From JBCDAP01 sp038747915 (GTDB lineage: Bacteria > Planctomycetota > Phycisphaerae > Phycisphaerales > UBA1924), in the NCBI GenBank assembly GCA_038747915.1, contig JBCDJJ010000052.1, positions 1 through 25,289 of the forward strand: DNA of 25,289 nt. The letters are read 5' to 3'. Position 1 is the stretch's first letter; each line of letters opens with the position of its first letter. The notes under the pieces were generated by a model, which had not been told where the DNA came from, made no database searches, and saw only the letters and a program-made list of their open reading frames with translations. Made by a program: the position numbers and the translations under genes. Below are positions 7,338-15,760 of the stretch, one piece after another.

Positions 7338-8726
7338 TCAATGAGCCGTCGTCGTCGACTGCATGGGCGCATCAGAGAGCGCGATCGGATCGCTCGGCCC
7401 GGTCACCACCCGCTCACCGGGCAGAGGGCTAAACCGCGAGCCCGCGAGCTGCACCTTCCGGTTCCGCGTCCCGACGCTCGTCGCCGGGGCGAGCAGCGCC
7501 GTGATCATCACCGCGAGCAGCACGTTCATGCCGAGCAGCGCCCACCACTGCGTCCACCCGAGAAACACCCAGATGCTCGTCGCCACGACCTGCGCGATCC
7601 CCACCGGGATCAGCGTGTTCCAGGCGAGCGCCAGCACCTGGTCGTACCGGATCCGAGGCAGCGTCCACCGGATCACCATCATGAAGCAGATCACCAGCAT
7701 GACCTTGATGAAGTACACCTGCACCTTCAAGAAGGCCGCCAGCAGACCCGTCGCCTCGGGTTGCAGGTGCGGGATGAACGGCAGGTGGTACCCGCCGAAG
7801 AACAGCGCCACGAGGAACGCGCTCGCGGTGATCATGTGCGCGTACTCAGCGAGGAAGAACAGCGCGAACCGCATCGCCGAGTACTCGGTGTGGTACCCGC
7901 CCACGAGCTCCTGCTCCGCCTCCGCGTTGTCAAAGGGAGCACGGTTGGCCTCGGCAAGCGAGCACACGAAGAACAGCAGCGCCGCGATGGGCTGACTCAC
8001 CACGAACCACCCCGCCGAGGCCTGCTCGGAGACGATCACACTCGGCTGCACACTCCCCGCGACCAGGATGATCGCAAGGATTGCGGTCCCCATCGGGATC
8101 TCGTACGAGATCATGCCCGCCGAGGCGCGCAGCCCGCCGAGGAACGAATACTTGTTGTTCGAGGCCCACCCGCCCAAGATCACGCCGTACACACCGATGC
8201 CCGCGACCGCGAGCAGGTAAATGAACCCGATGTTCAGGTCGCCGACCGCGACCAGCGCCCGCCCGGCCTCGACGAACTCACGGCCCGCGATCGAGATCGA
8301 CTCGGTCAGCTCGATCACGCCGCCCCACGGGATCACCGCCCACCCGATGAACGCGGGGATCACCGCCACGATCGGCGCGAGCGTGAACAACGCCCGGTCG
8401 GCTCCCTTTGGGATGAAGTCTTCCTTGAGGACAAACTTGAGCCCATCCGCTGCGGACTGGCCGAGACCCCAGAACCCGAACGGCCGCTTCGCGCCCTTGG
8501 GTGTGAACAGCTTCTGCAGGAAGGGCAAGCCGAAGTCGAAGCCCGTCCGGTTCGGACCCAGACGATCCTGGATGTACGAGCTGATCTTCCGTTCGAAGTA
8601 GATCAACAGCGGGATCGTGCCCAAGATCGCGTGGATCATCACGAGCACCACCACAATCCCCACGAACAACTGGGCGGGGATGGGGAAGATCGCGTCCAGA
8701 ACGATGGAGAGGAGGTCAGCAATCAC
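7338..8726 (-). CDS. nuoH: NADH-quinone oxidoreductase subunit H (complex I, NuoH/ND1)
   Basis: A 462-residue membrane protein forming the quinone-site end of complex I. About eight to nine hydrophobic segments are apparent. Conserved stretches include YFERKISSYIQDRLGPNR, GWASNNKYSFLGGLRASAG, ISYEIPMG and SLAEANRAPFDNAEAEQELV. The last usually reads DLPEAE, so DNAEAE is a small variation. The C-terminal tail of about 50 residues is hydrophilic and longer than in E. coli (325 residues in total there). The start is GTG 8726 with no clear RBS. No other nuo gene is adjacent: an XRE/cupin regulator lies 50 bp upstream and ruvX follows. This is unusual, because nuoH normally sits between nuoG and nuoI. 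Confidence 0.95.
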   Translation of the reverse strand: MIADLLSIVLDAIFPIPAQLFVGIVVVLVMIHAILGTIPLLIYFERKISSYIQDRLGPNRTGFDFGLPFLQKLFTPKGAKRPFGFWGLGQSAADGLKFVLKEDFIPKGADRALFTLAPIVAVIPAFIGWAVIPWGGVIELTESISIAGREFVEAGRALVAVGDLNIGFIYLLAVAGIGVYGVILGGWASNNKYSFLGGLRASAGMISYEIPMGTAILAIILVAGSVQPSVIVSEQASAGWFVVSQPIAALLFFVCSLAEANRAPFDNAEAEQELVGGYHTEYSAMRFALFFLAEYAHMITASAFLVALFFGGYHLPFIPHLQPEATGLLAAFLKVQVYFIKVMLVICFMMVIRWTLPRIRYDQVLALAWNTLIPVGIAQVVATSIWVFLGWTQWWALLGMNVLLAVMITALLAPATSVGTRNRKVQLAGSRFSPLPGERVVTGPSDPIALSDAPMQSTTTAH

Positions 8727-8776
8727 GGCAGGAGTGTAAAGGCTCCCGCTCCCGCGGGGTCAACACACCCGATCGA

Positions 8777-9361
8777 TCACTCGCGACCGTTCATCCCGTG
8801 TCCCGGGGAGCCGGGCGCATCAGCCCGATGGGCCACCACGATGAACTCGGCCTCCTCGTCCCACCGGTTCGCAGCGCCGTGGGGCACATCCGCGGAGAAG
8901 CTGATCGTGTCACCGGGGTACTGCTCGTACGACTCCTCGCCGATTGTCACCAGCAGCCGGCCACGTGTGCAGATCCCCACCTTCACCATCTCGGTCTGTT
9001 CTGGCGGTACAGGGAGCGTCTCGGTGTGTGGTGGCAGCACGTAGCTCACCAGGAACACCCCCCGAGCCTTCAACGCGTTGCTCAGCGTGCGGAACCGCAT
9101 GCCGTTGTTCGGGTCGATCAGAGTCGTGTGGTCATCCGCACGGATCACCTCAATCTTGGGGCGATCCTCGGTGTCGAGCAGATCCGTGATCTGGCACCCC
9201 AGACCACGGGCGATGAGGTTGAGCGTGCGGATCGTGGGATTCTTCCGATCGCGCTCGATCTCGCTCAGCATCGCGGCGGAAACGCTGGAAGACTCGGCAA
9301 GCTGGGCGAGCGTCATGCCGACCGCCTTTCGCCGTGTCTTAATAAACCTGCCGACCTGCAT
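8777..9361 (-). CDS. XRE-family regulator with C-terminal cupin domain
   Basis: A 194-residue cytoplasmic transcription factor. An HTH_3 (Cro/CI) domain spans about residues 4-60, with the helix-turn-helix in TLAQLAESSSVSAAMLSEIER. A cupin_2 barrel spans about 100-180 and shows YPGDTISFSADVPHGAAN. Members of this group (SutR/PuuR-like) sense small metabolites through the cupin and often regulate a neighbouring transport or catabolic gene. The nearest candidates are nuoH 50 bp downstream, in the same direction, and itself. A perfect 10-bp palindrome about 38 bp upstream of the start is a plausible operator. No strong RBS precedes the ATG. The ligand is not predictable. Confidence 0.88.
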   Translation of the reverse strand: MQVGRFIKTRRKAVGMTLAQLAESSSVSAAMLSEIERDRKNPTIRTLNLIARGLGCQITDLLDTEDRPKIEVIRADDHTTLIDPNNGMRFRTLSNALKARGVFLVSYVLPPHTETLPVPPEQTEMVKVGICTRGRLLVTIGEESYEQYPGDTISFSADVPHGAANRWDEEAEFIVVAHRADAPGSPGHGMNGRE

Positions 9362-9398
9362 CAGGAAAAGCGTAGCGACACGGCGGGCACACCGCGTA

Positions 9399-9408
9399 CA
9401 CTATAGTG
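9399..9408. promoter_or_regulatory. Palindromic operator candidate CACTATAGTG upstream of the XRE/cupin gene
   Basis: A perfect 10-bp AT-containing palindrome lies in the 62-bp gap between aroC and the regulator gene. It stands out from the GC-rich surroundings. Its TATAGT core could also be a -10 box on the minus strand. XRE-cupin regulators commonly bind such palindromes at their own promoters, so autoregulation is a reasonable inference. Confidence 0.45.
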
Positions 9409-9423
9409 AATATACGACGCGGA

Positions 9424-10626
9424 TCAGGCCTCGGCCAGCGTTTCGATGGGTGGTGATAGCGGGAGCGAGCGCGCCAGGTCCAGATAACGGGCCACGTTCT
9501 CGCTCATCTCGAGCAAGCTGTCACCACCGAATTTCTCCACCGCCGACCGAGCCACCTCGAACGCGACCACATTCTCCATCACCACCGACGCGGCCGACGC
9601 GGCGCACACATCCGACCGCTCGTACTGGCTGTGCTCGGGTTCTTTGGTGTTCAGATTGACGCTGGGGAGTCCCCGGAGCAGCGTGCTGATCGGCTTCATC
9701 GTGCCGCGCACCACGATCGGCATCCCGTTGGTCATCCCGCCCTCGAGCCCGCCCGCGTTGTTGGTCGGCCGGGTGAACCCGAGGCTCGGCTGCTCCCGGC
9801 GGTCCGGGTCGTAGTGGATCGGGTCATGCACATCCGAGCCGTTCCGAGCGGCGGCCTCGACGCCCACGCCGATTTCCACGGCTTTGAACGCTTGAATCCC
9901 CACCACCGCCCCAGCGATCCGCGCATCGAGCTTGTCGCGCCAATCCATCGACGAGCCGATCCCCATCGGGCACCCGAACACGTGCGCCTCGCACCACCCG
10001 CCGACGGTGTCCTTGTTCTCCTTCGCGGCGCGGATGTGCGCGCGAATCGCCTCCGAGATCGACTCGTCCGGGCAATACACATCCGATACATCGCGCACCG
10101 CGACCAGCTCGCGCCAGTTCTCCTCGGTGACATTGCCCGCCCACACGGCGTCCATCGCCCCACGGAGGAAGCCGAACACCTCAACCGAGAGCGCCTCGCG
10201 GAGCAGGCACCGGGCGAGGGCACCCGCGGCGACCTTGCTGGCGGTCTCTCGGGCGCTCGCCCGCTCGAGCGTCTCGCGGCAGTCGGTGGTGAGCCACTTG
10301 ACCGAGCCCGCGAGATCGGCGTGCCCCGGCCGCGGTCGGTACACCGGCGGCGTCCGCTCAAGGTCGTCGAGCCGCGAATCCTTGTTCGCCAGGGTCATGA
10401 CGATCGGGGCGCCGATGGTCTTGCCGCGCCGGACGCCGGCGGTGAAGGTCACCACATCGGTCTCGATCTTCTGCCGCCCGCCGCGGCCGTACCCGCCCTG
10501 GCGACGGCGGAGCTCGGCATTGATGAAATCGAGATCCACGGCCACGCCGGCGGGCAGGCCCTGCACGAGGATGGTCAGGCCGGGCCCGTGCGACTCGCCG
10601 GCGGTGTGGTAGTCGAGACGTGGCAT
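9424..10626 (-). CDS. aroC: Chorismate synthase
   Basis: A 400-residue FMN-dependent enzyme of the shikimate pathway that turns 5-enolpyruvylshikimate 3-phosphate into chorismate. All three classical signatures are present: GESHGPGL at 10-17 with catalytic His13, RPGHADLAG at 99-107 with His102, and ERASARETASK at 121-131. Later segments GGLEGGMTNGMPIVVRGTMKP and RSDVCAASAASVV also match. The length is somewhat above E. coli AroC (361). The ATG at 10626 has no good RBS. The gene follows the membrane/SpeE-like gene by 52 bp on the same strand, and no other aro gene is nearby. Confidence 0.96.
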   Translation of the reverse strand: MPRLDYHTAGESHGPGLTILVQGLPAGVAVDLDFINAELRRRQGGYGRGGRQKIETDVVTFTAGVRRGKTIGAPIVMTLANKDSRLDDLERTPPVYRPRPGHADLAGSVKWLTTDCRETLERASARETASKVAAGALARCLLREALSVEVFGFLRGAMDAVWAGNVTEENWRELVAVRDVSDVYCPDESISEAIRAHIRAAKENKDTVGGWCEAHVFGCPMGIGSSMDWRDKLDARIAGAVVGIQAFKAVEIGVGVEAAARNGSDVHDPIHYDPDRREQPSLGFTRPTNNAGGLEGGMTNGMPIVVRGTMKPISTLLRGLPSVNLNTKEPEHSQYERSDVCAASAASVVMENVVAFEVARSAVEKFGGDSLLEMSENVARYLDLARSLPLSPPIETLAEA

Positions 10627-10678
10627 ACCGGCAGCATAGGGATGGACCGGTCCACCCGGTGGCTCCCGAACCGAACGG

Positions 10679-13072
10679 CTACTTGAACCACTTCAACGCG
10701 CCGAGCAGGTTGGAGTAGTCGTCGGTCCATGCTCGGGCGCCGTTCGCACTTGGAGTCCGCCACTCGAACCCCACGGTCGCGAGATCGAGGACCGACTCGT
10801 CCCGCGCGAGGAGCACCCAGGTGGATCGGGCAGCCAGGACGGTGGTGTCGGGGTCCAGGTCGATCTCGGCGGGCAGGCCACGGGCGACGCGGGCCGCCTT
10901 CTCGAATTCGGCGGTGTGCATCGTGTGGCGGGCGTGCAGGCCGAGGTGCTCGGCGCTCGCTGCGAGGATCGGTGCCATGTCGACGTGGCGGTTGGAGATA
11001 TTGAACAGCATGAGGCCGCGCGGGGCGAGAGCGCGCTCGTAGAGCTCGATCGCCTCGACGGTCAGCAGGTGGACAGGGATCGCGTCGGAGCTGAACGCGT
11101 CGAGGATGAGCAGGTCGTAGGTGCCGGGGTTCGTAGCACCGAGGCGAAGCCGGCCGTCACCGCCTACGTGATCGATGGTCACGCCGCGTGCGCGCGCATC
11201 GGCGAGGAAGGTAAAGAGGCTCGTGTCCTCGGCGAGGTCGCGGACGACGGGGTCGATCTCGTAAAACGTCCAGCGCTGGGCGGGGTGCGCGTAGGCGGCG
11301 AGGCCGCCGGCGCCGAGACCGACGATGCCGATGCGGCGAAAAGTGAAGTCGTCTCGTTCATCCGCGCTGCCGAGCGCGCGGAACAGTGCGCCGATGGGGC
11401 CGCTCTCGTGGTAGTAGAGGGTGGGCTGATCGCTCCGGTGATCCGTGTACTGCCCGCCGTGGATCGTGGTGCCGTGCATCATCGAGCGGAGCGGCCGCTC
11501 GCGAGACTCGACGACGCGATGCACGCCGAAGAACGTGCGCTCCGTGGCGAGACGGGTCCCGAGCGCATCGAAGGTGGTCACCCGGCCAGCGAGCATGAGC
11601 CCGCCGATCGTCAGGGCGAAGGCGACGCGGCGGCGGCTGATCGCGAGCGCCGCGACGAGGGGCAGCAGAACACCAACAACGGTGAGCACGACGCGTCGAA
11701 CGGTGTCCGCGGGTGTGGTGACAGGGTCGCCGAAGGCGTCGATGGCGGGCTGCTGCTGCGGGGCGAAGATCATCCAAGCACCGATGACGACGAGCGCCGG
11801 GGCGCCGAGTACGACGAGTGTGGAGACCGCGAGTGTGCGCGGGGTCCGCTTCTGGATATTCCGAGACGGTGGGGCGTTCTCACTGGCGGGCGAGCCGCCA
11901 GTGGCACCCGCGTTGGCTCCGCTCGCGGCCTTGCGCGGTATCGGCGCGACGTTTCGGAGCACCAACGCCAGCACGATGGCAAACGGGTACTCCCACACAC
12001 CGTTGAAGACGAGCGGCGCGAGCAGAGCTGTGGTGGCACCGCCCACGACGCCACCGACGGACACCCAGAGAAAGAACTCGGTGAGTTGGCGCGGGGGCGG
12101 ACGGTCGGCCGCGAGCGAGGTGTGGCAGCTCAGCGCGAGCAGGGCAAAGGCGGTGAGGTGCGCCAACGCCGCAACGATCGACTGGAGAGAGGCCGCGATC
12201 AGGAACTCGGCCGCGAGCAGGCCGACTGCGGCAACGAGCACCATGTCGAGCACCCACGGGCGGATGCCAGCGCGCCCGAACGCCAGTACGAAGGTGAGCA
12301 GGTAGAGCGAGAGCGGCAGCACCCAGAGCAGCGGCGCGGAGGCGACATCGGTCGTGACGTACTGCGTGACACCGAGCATGAGCGAACTCGGCACCGCAGC
12401 GAGCAGGACCCACCGAGCGCGGCGCGCCATGCCGATGGGCGCGGTGCTGTGCTCCTCGGATGCCGATTCGGTGTCGCTCCGTGCGGCGCGGAGGCGCGCG
12501 GTGAGGGCTGCAGCGAGGACAATCATCGCTGCAAAGGCGAGATAGCCGATCGACCACCAGCGTTCCTGGCCAGCGAGTCCGAGCGCGGGTTCGACGAGGA
12601 GCGGATAGCTGAGCAGCGCGAGCATCGAGCCGGCGTTGGAGGCGGCGTAGAGCCAGTAGGGATCACGGCCGGGGCGGGCGTGGGCGAGCCACCTCTGGGT
12701 GAGCGAGCTGGTGGCGCTGAGCACGAAGAACGGCCCGCCGACCATGCCCGCGAGGGCCAGGAGCACCCAGAGCGACGGGTTGGCCGAGGCCGGCGGCGCG
12801 GCGCTGTCGGCCAGACCGATCGGCAGGAACACGAGGCTCGCGCCGACGAGCACGACGTGGACGATGGCCGCCCGCCGAATACCAAGCGTCGCGATGGACG
12901 CGTGGGCGTAGGCGTAGCCACCCAGAAGCGCAGCCTGGAAGAACACCATCGAGGTGTTCCACACCGCGGGTGAACCGCCGAGGAGCGGGAGGATCTCGCG
13001 GGCCGCCATCGGCTGCACCGCGAAGAGCAGCACCGCACTGACAAAGACCACAGCAGCGAGCAGCAAGACCAT
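10679..13072 (-). CDS. Fused multi-pass membrane / spermidine synthase-like protein
   Basis: A 797-residue protein with roughly a dozen hydrophobic segments in the first 500 residues (MFS-like arrangement). A Rossmann SAM-binding domain of the spermidine synthase superfamily follows. The latter shows IGIVGLGAGGLAAYA, the acidic YEIDP strand end, HVGGDGRLRL, LILDAFSSDAIPVHLL and the terminal DDYSNLLGALKW typical of this fused family. True SpeE proteins carry a D-x-T-D-P-x-GPA motif after the catalytic Asp; here DAFSSDAIPVH replaces it, so aminopropyl transfer is doubtful. Residues about 387-397 are encoded by a copy of the REP element. The gene starts 9 bp after the nadC stop. The real substrate is unknown. 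Confidence 0.85.
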   Translation of the reverse strand: MVLLLAAVVFVSAVLLFAVQPMAAREILPLLGGSPAVWNTSMVFFQAALLGGYAYAHASIATLGIRRAAIVHVVLVGASLVFLPIGLADSAAPPASANPSLWVLLALAGMVGGPFFVLSATSSLTQRWLAHARPGRDPYWLYAASNAGSMLALLSYPLLVEPALGLAGQERWWSIGYLAFAAMIVLAAALTARLRAARSDTESASEEHSTAPIGMARRARWVLLAAVPSSLMLGVTQYVTTDVASAPLLWVLPLSLYLLTFVLAFGRAGIRPWVLDMVLVAAVGLLAAEFLIAASLQSIVAALAHLTAFALLALSCHTSLAADRPPPRQLTEFFLWVSVGGVVGGATTALLAPLVFNGVWEYPFAIVLALVLRNVAPIPRKAASGANAGATGGSPASENAPPSRNIQKRTPRTLAVSTLVVLGAPALVVIGAWMIFAPQQQPAIDAFGDPVTTPADTVRRVVLTVVGVLLPLVAALAISRRRVAFALTIGGLMLAGRVTTFDALGTRLATERTFFGVHRVVESRERPLRSMMHGTTIHGGQYTDHRSDQPTLYYHESGPIGALFRALGSADERDDFTFRRIGIVGLGAGGLAAYAHPAQRWTFYEIDPVVRDLAEDTSLFTFLADARARGVTIDHVGGDGRLRLGATNPGTYDLLILDAFSSDAIPVHLLTVEAIELYERALAPRGLMLFNISNRHVDMAPILAASAEHLGLHARHTMHTAEFEKAARVARGLPAEIDLDPDTTVLAARSTWVLLARDESVLDLATVGFEWRTPSANGARAWTDDYSNLLGALKWFK
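11881..11911. repeat. Half REP element inserted in frame inside a coding region
   Basis: This stretch matches positions 68-98 of the terminal repeat at 28 of 31 bases, including the trailing GGCACCCGC. The 9-bp stem and 5-nt loop are preserved. On the minus strand it encodes AGATGGSPAS within a hydrophilic, low-complexity linker of the membrane/SpeE-like protein, without breaking the frame. Confidence 0.8.
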
Positions 13073-13081
13073 CGCGTGAGC

Positions 13082-14026
13082 CTACCGGGGTGCGGCGTCG
13101 AGCCCGATGTCGATGCTCCGGGCCTGGTGGGTGAGTGCGCCGACGCTGATGCGGTCGACACCCGTGGCGGCGATGGCACCAATGGTGTCGAGGGTGATGC
13201 CGCCGCTCGCCTCGAGCTGGGGTGCCGCGGGCGAGGCGTCGCGGCGGGCCACCGCATCGCGGAGCGCATCGGGCGGCATGTTGTCGAGGAGGATGATGTC
13301 GACCACGCCCGGCTCGAGCGTGAGCAGCACGTCGAGCTGATCGAGTGTGTCGACCTCGACCTCCACGAATCGGAGCGGCCCACCGGCGCGAGCACGGGCG
13401 CCCGCGGTGCGCACGAACTCCGCGAGTTCGGCGTCCGGCACCCCGGAGAGGTGGTTGTCCTTGATCAGCACCGCATCGAAGAGGCCGACGCGGTGGAGCG
13501 TGCCCCCGCCGCACCGGACAGCGTACTTCTCGAGACCGCGCCACCCGGGCGTGGTCTTGCGGGTCTCGCAGATGTGGACCGTGGGCGAACCTTCGCGCGC
13601 CGCGGCGATGTACTCGGCGGTCAGCGTGGCGACGCCGCACAGGCGGCCGAGCAGGTTGAGCACCGTGCGCTCGACGGCCAGCACATCGCGGACATCACCG
13701 GCGACACGGACGATGACATCGCCCGCATCGGCGCGCTCGGCGTCCGGGCGGAGCGGCTCGATGACGAGGCCGTGGTGCTCGAAAGCGATCCGAGTGGCAT
13801 CGAGCAGCTTCGAGGTGAGGCCCGCGAGCACGCACGGGTGGCGGACGACGGCGTGAGTCTCGATCGCGCCGGCAAGCCCGCAGGCCACCGTCGTCGCATC
13901 GGTGCGGCCTGCGAAATCCTCGTCGCGCGCCAGCGCGAGCAGCACCGGCGCGCGCTCGGCGCACAGCTCGTCGTAGAGCTCACCGAGCGAGCAAGTGTTC
14001 AGGTCGGTCGGAACAGATGGGGTCAC
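13082..14026 (-). CDS. nadC: Nicotinate-nucleotide pyrophosphorylase (carboxylating)
   Basis: Quinolinate phosphoribosyltransferase of de novo NAD synthesis, making nicotinate mononucleotide from quinolinate and PRPP in the cytoplasm. With the GTG start at 14026 it has 314 residues, a little longer than the usual 280-300. Motifs are strong: GRLCGVATLTA, TRKTTPGWRGLEKYAV with the PRPP/quinolinate-binding residues, GGGTLHRVGLFDAVLIKDNH, and the C-terminal EASGGI and ISVGALTH. A TTG at 14065 in the same frame would add 13 residues; GTG 14026 is preferred because a G5 tract lies 7 nt upstream. The stop codon overlaps the probable translation-initiation region of the following membrane/SpeE-like gene. 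No nadA or nadB is near. Confidence 0.92.
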   Translation of the reverse strand: MTPSVPTDLNTCSLGELYDELCAERAPVLLALARDEDFAGRTDATTVACGLAGAIETHAVVRHPCVLAGLTSKLLDATRIAFEHHGLVIEPLRPDAERADAGDVIVRVAGDVRDVLAVERTVLNLLGRLCGVATLTAEYIAAAREGSPTVHICETRKTTPGWRGLEKYAVRCGGGTLHRVGLFDAVLIKDNHLSGVPDAELAEFVRTAGARARAGGPLRFVEVEVDTLDQLDVLLTLEPGVVDIILLDNMPPDALRDAVARRDASPAAPQLEASGGITLDTIGAIAATGVDRISVGALTHQARSIDIGLDAAPR

Positions 14027-14065
14027 GGCGTTGCCCCCGCATCGTGTCTCGTACGCGCTCGACAA

Positions 14066-14257
14066 CGGTGACCTTCATGCGATTCATGTCGGTCCGTGGA
14101 GAAAAGATGCCTCCGCCACCCAGCCTCCGAACGCGGCCGGGGCTCTGTGCGGTGGATCGATCTTTCGACGGCATCCGGGCCGAGAGCCTCCTCCGTCTCA
14201 CCCGACCGACCTATCTGCGAGCTCGCGCCCGCGGCTCGTCGATCCATCACGCAGCGC
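14066..14257. other. Non-coding gap between hldE and nadC with a repeated 17-mer
   Basis: I see no convincing gene here. Short open frames lack an RBS and family features. The stretch 14221-14237 is the exact reverse complement of 7279-7295, the core of the hairpin downstream of nuoH, and likewise lies just after a minus-strand gene (hldE). It may be a degenerate terminator or interspersed repeat. Confidence 0.4.
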
Positions 14258-15739
14258 CTAGTGCGCACGGATCTTCTCGATGGCGCCGGTGGTGCTGCGT
14301 CCTTCGAGCGTGGGGACAAGCTCGACGCGGCCGCCGTAGCCCTCCACGAATTCGCCACCAACCACCTCGGCCTTTGTGTAATCGCCGCCCTTCACCAGGA
14401 CATCGGGCCGAAGACGCTCGAGGAGCACCTCGGGCGTGTCTTCCTCGAACACGACGACGATGTCGACCGAGCGGAGCTCGCCCAGCACATCGGCCCGGTC
14501 GCGCTCGGTGTGGACCGGTCGTCCCTCACCCTTCAAACGCGTGACCGAGGCATCGGCGTTGATGGCAACGACGAGCAGGTCGCCGAAGCGTTTGGCCTCG
14601 CGGAGCAGCGAGATGTGGCCGGCATGGAGGATGTCGAAACACCCGTTGGTGAAGACGGTGCGTTTGCCGTCGCGGCGGGCCGAGGCGATCTCGATCTCGG
14701 CCTGATCGGCATCGCGGAGCTTGTCGTGCTCAGCAAAGTGTTCTGCGAGGATCTCGCGCCGGACACGCTCGAAGGGGATCGGCTGCACCCCAAAGACCTC
14801 GACCTCCAGCCCGGCCGCAGCGTTGGCGAAGCGGACCGCATCGCGCCACCCGCACCCGTTGGCGCGTGCCGCCAGCAAGCCCGCGAGGACCATGTCGCCC
14901 GCGCCGGTCACGTCGTAGAGCTGACGGGCGCGGGTCGGGATGTGCGCCGGCCGCTCGCCCCGCTCGGCGAGCAGGGCGCCGTGGCGATCGAGCGTCATGA
15001 CGATCGTGTCGGCGCTCGTCTGGGCCAGGAGGATCTCGGCGATCTCGAGCGTGCCGGGCGCGGTGGGCTCGTCGCTCGTTCGGCGGCTGCTCGCACGCTC
15101 GGCCTCGGTGCGGTTCGGCGTGATCGCGGTGGCACCGGCGTAGGTGTCGAACGAGTCGAGCGCCGCGGGATCGACGATCACCTCGACACCGGCCGCGCGG
15201 CATCGCTCGATGATCGCCGCGCAGATCCGCGGCGTACACACGCCCTTGCGGTAGTCCTCGATGGCGACGATGTCAGCGTGCGGGAGCGCCGCATCGAAGC
15301 GTTCGAGCAGTTGCTCGACATGCTCATCGTCGAGCGGCTCGCGGGACTCGTGGTCGACACGGAACATCTTCTGGGCGTGGCGGTGCTGCGCAAGGCCGAT
15401 GAGCGAGCGTTTGACGGTGGTCGGACGGTCGGGGTCGCGAACGACGCCCGCGGTATCGATGCCGGCGTCGGTCAGCTCGCCGAGCAGGACGCGGGATTCG
15501 GCGTCGTTGCCGGTCACGCCGAAGGCGCGGACGCGGCCGCCCAGCGCTGCGATGTCGAGGCAGACGTTGGCCGCGCCGCCGGGCGCTTCCTCGGTGCGGC
15601 GGGCGTGGAGCACGGGGACGGGGGCATCGGCGGTGAGCCGCTCGGCGTCGCCGTACACCAACTGATCGAGCATGAAGTCGCCGACAACGAGCGCCGTAAA
15701 CGGCCGCCAGCGTGCGAGGGCGGCGAGGAGGGAATCCAT
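14258..15739 (-). CDS. hldE: Bifunctional heptose 7-phosphate kinase / heptose 1-phosphate adenylyltransferase
   Basis: A 493-residue two-domain enzyme of the ADP-heptose pathway for LPS inner core. Residues 1-330 form a PfkB-type sugar kinase with GGAANVCLDIAALGG near 54-68 and the catalytic Asp in DVTGAGD at 276-282. Residues about 358-493 form the nucleotidyltransferase, with FTNGCFDILHAGH at 363-375 and VKGGDY and GRSTTGAIEKI near the end. The length matches E. coli HldE (477), so the fusion is complete. No strong RBS precedes the ATG. It lies downstream of lpxK, separated by a nested inverted repeat, and upstream of nadC. With GT9 and lpxK it implies heptose-containing LPS. GmhA, GmhB and HldD are not in the window. 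Confidence 0.95.
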   Translation of the reverse strand: MDSLLAALARWRPFTALVVGDFMLDQLVYGDAERLTADAPVPVLHARRTEEAPGGAANVCLDIAALGGRVRAFGVTGNDAESRVLLGELTDAGIDTAGVVRDPDRPTTVKRSLIGLAQHRHAQKMFRVDHESREPLDDEHVEQLLERFDAALPHADIVAIEDYRKGVCTPRICAAIIERCRAAGVEVIVDPAALDSFDTYAGATAITPNRTEAERASSRRTSDEPTAPGTLEIAEILLAQTSADTIVMTLDRHGALLAERGERPAHIPTRARQLYDVTGAGDMVLAGLLAARANGCGWRDAVRFANAAAGLEVEVFGVQPIPFERVRREILAEHFAEHDKLRDADQAEIEIASARRDGKRTVFTNGCFDILHAGHISLLREAKRFGDLLVVAINADASVTRLKGEGRPVHTERDRADVLGELRSVDIVVVFEEDTPEVLLERLRPDVLVKGGDYTKAEVVGGEFVEGYGGRVELVPTLEGRSTTGAIEKIRAH

Positions 15740-15760
15740 GGTCTGAGTGTATCAGTCGAC

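Noticed and set aside
7341..9044. 567-codon plus-strand open frame antisense to nuoH
   Set aside because: Strongly charged, low-complexity translation with no RBS or family signal; nuoH on the other strand is unmistakable.
10916..12973. 685-codon plus-strand open frame antisense to the membrane/SpeE-like gene
   Set aside because: It is rich in Arg, Glu, Gly and His with no domain pattern, and mirrors codon positions of a clear gene; a GC-driven shadow.
13980..14201. 73-codon minus-strand frame between hldE and nadC
   Set aside because: No RBS and no family; it overlaps the nadC start in another frame.
14027..14257. NAD-related riboswitch upstream of nadC
   Set aside because: I could not match any known riboswitch core; only a repeated 17-mer and short hairpins are seen.
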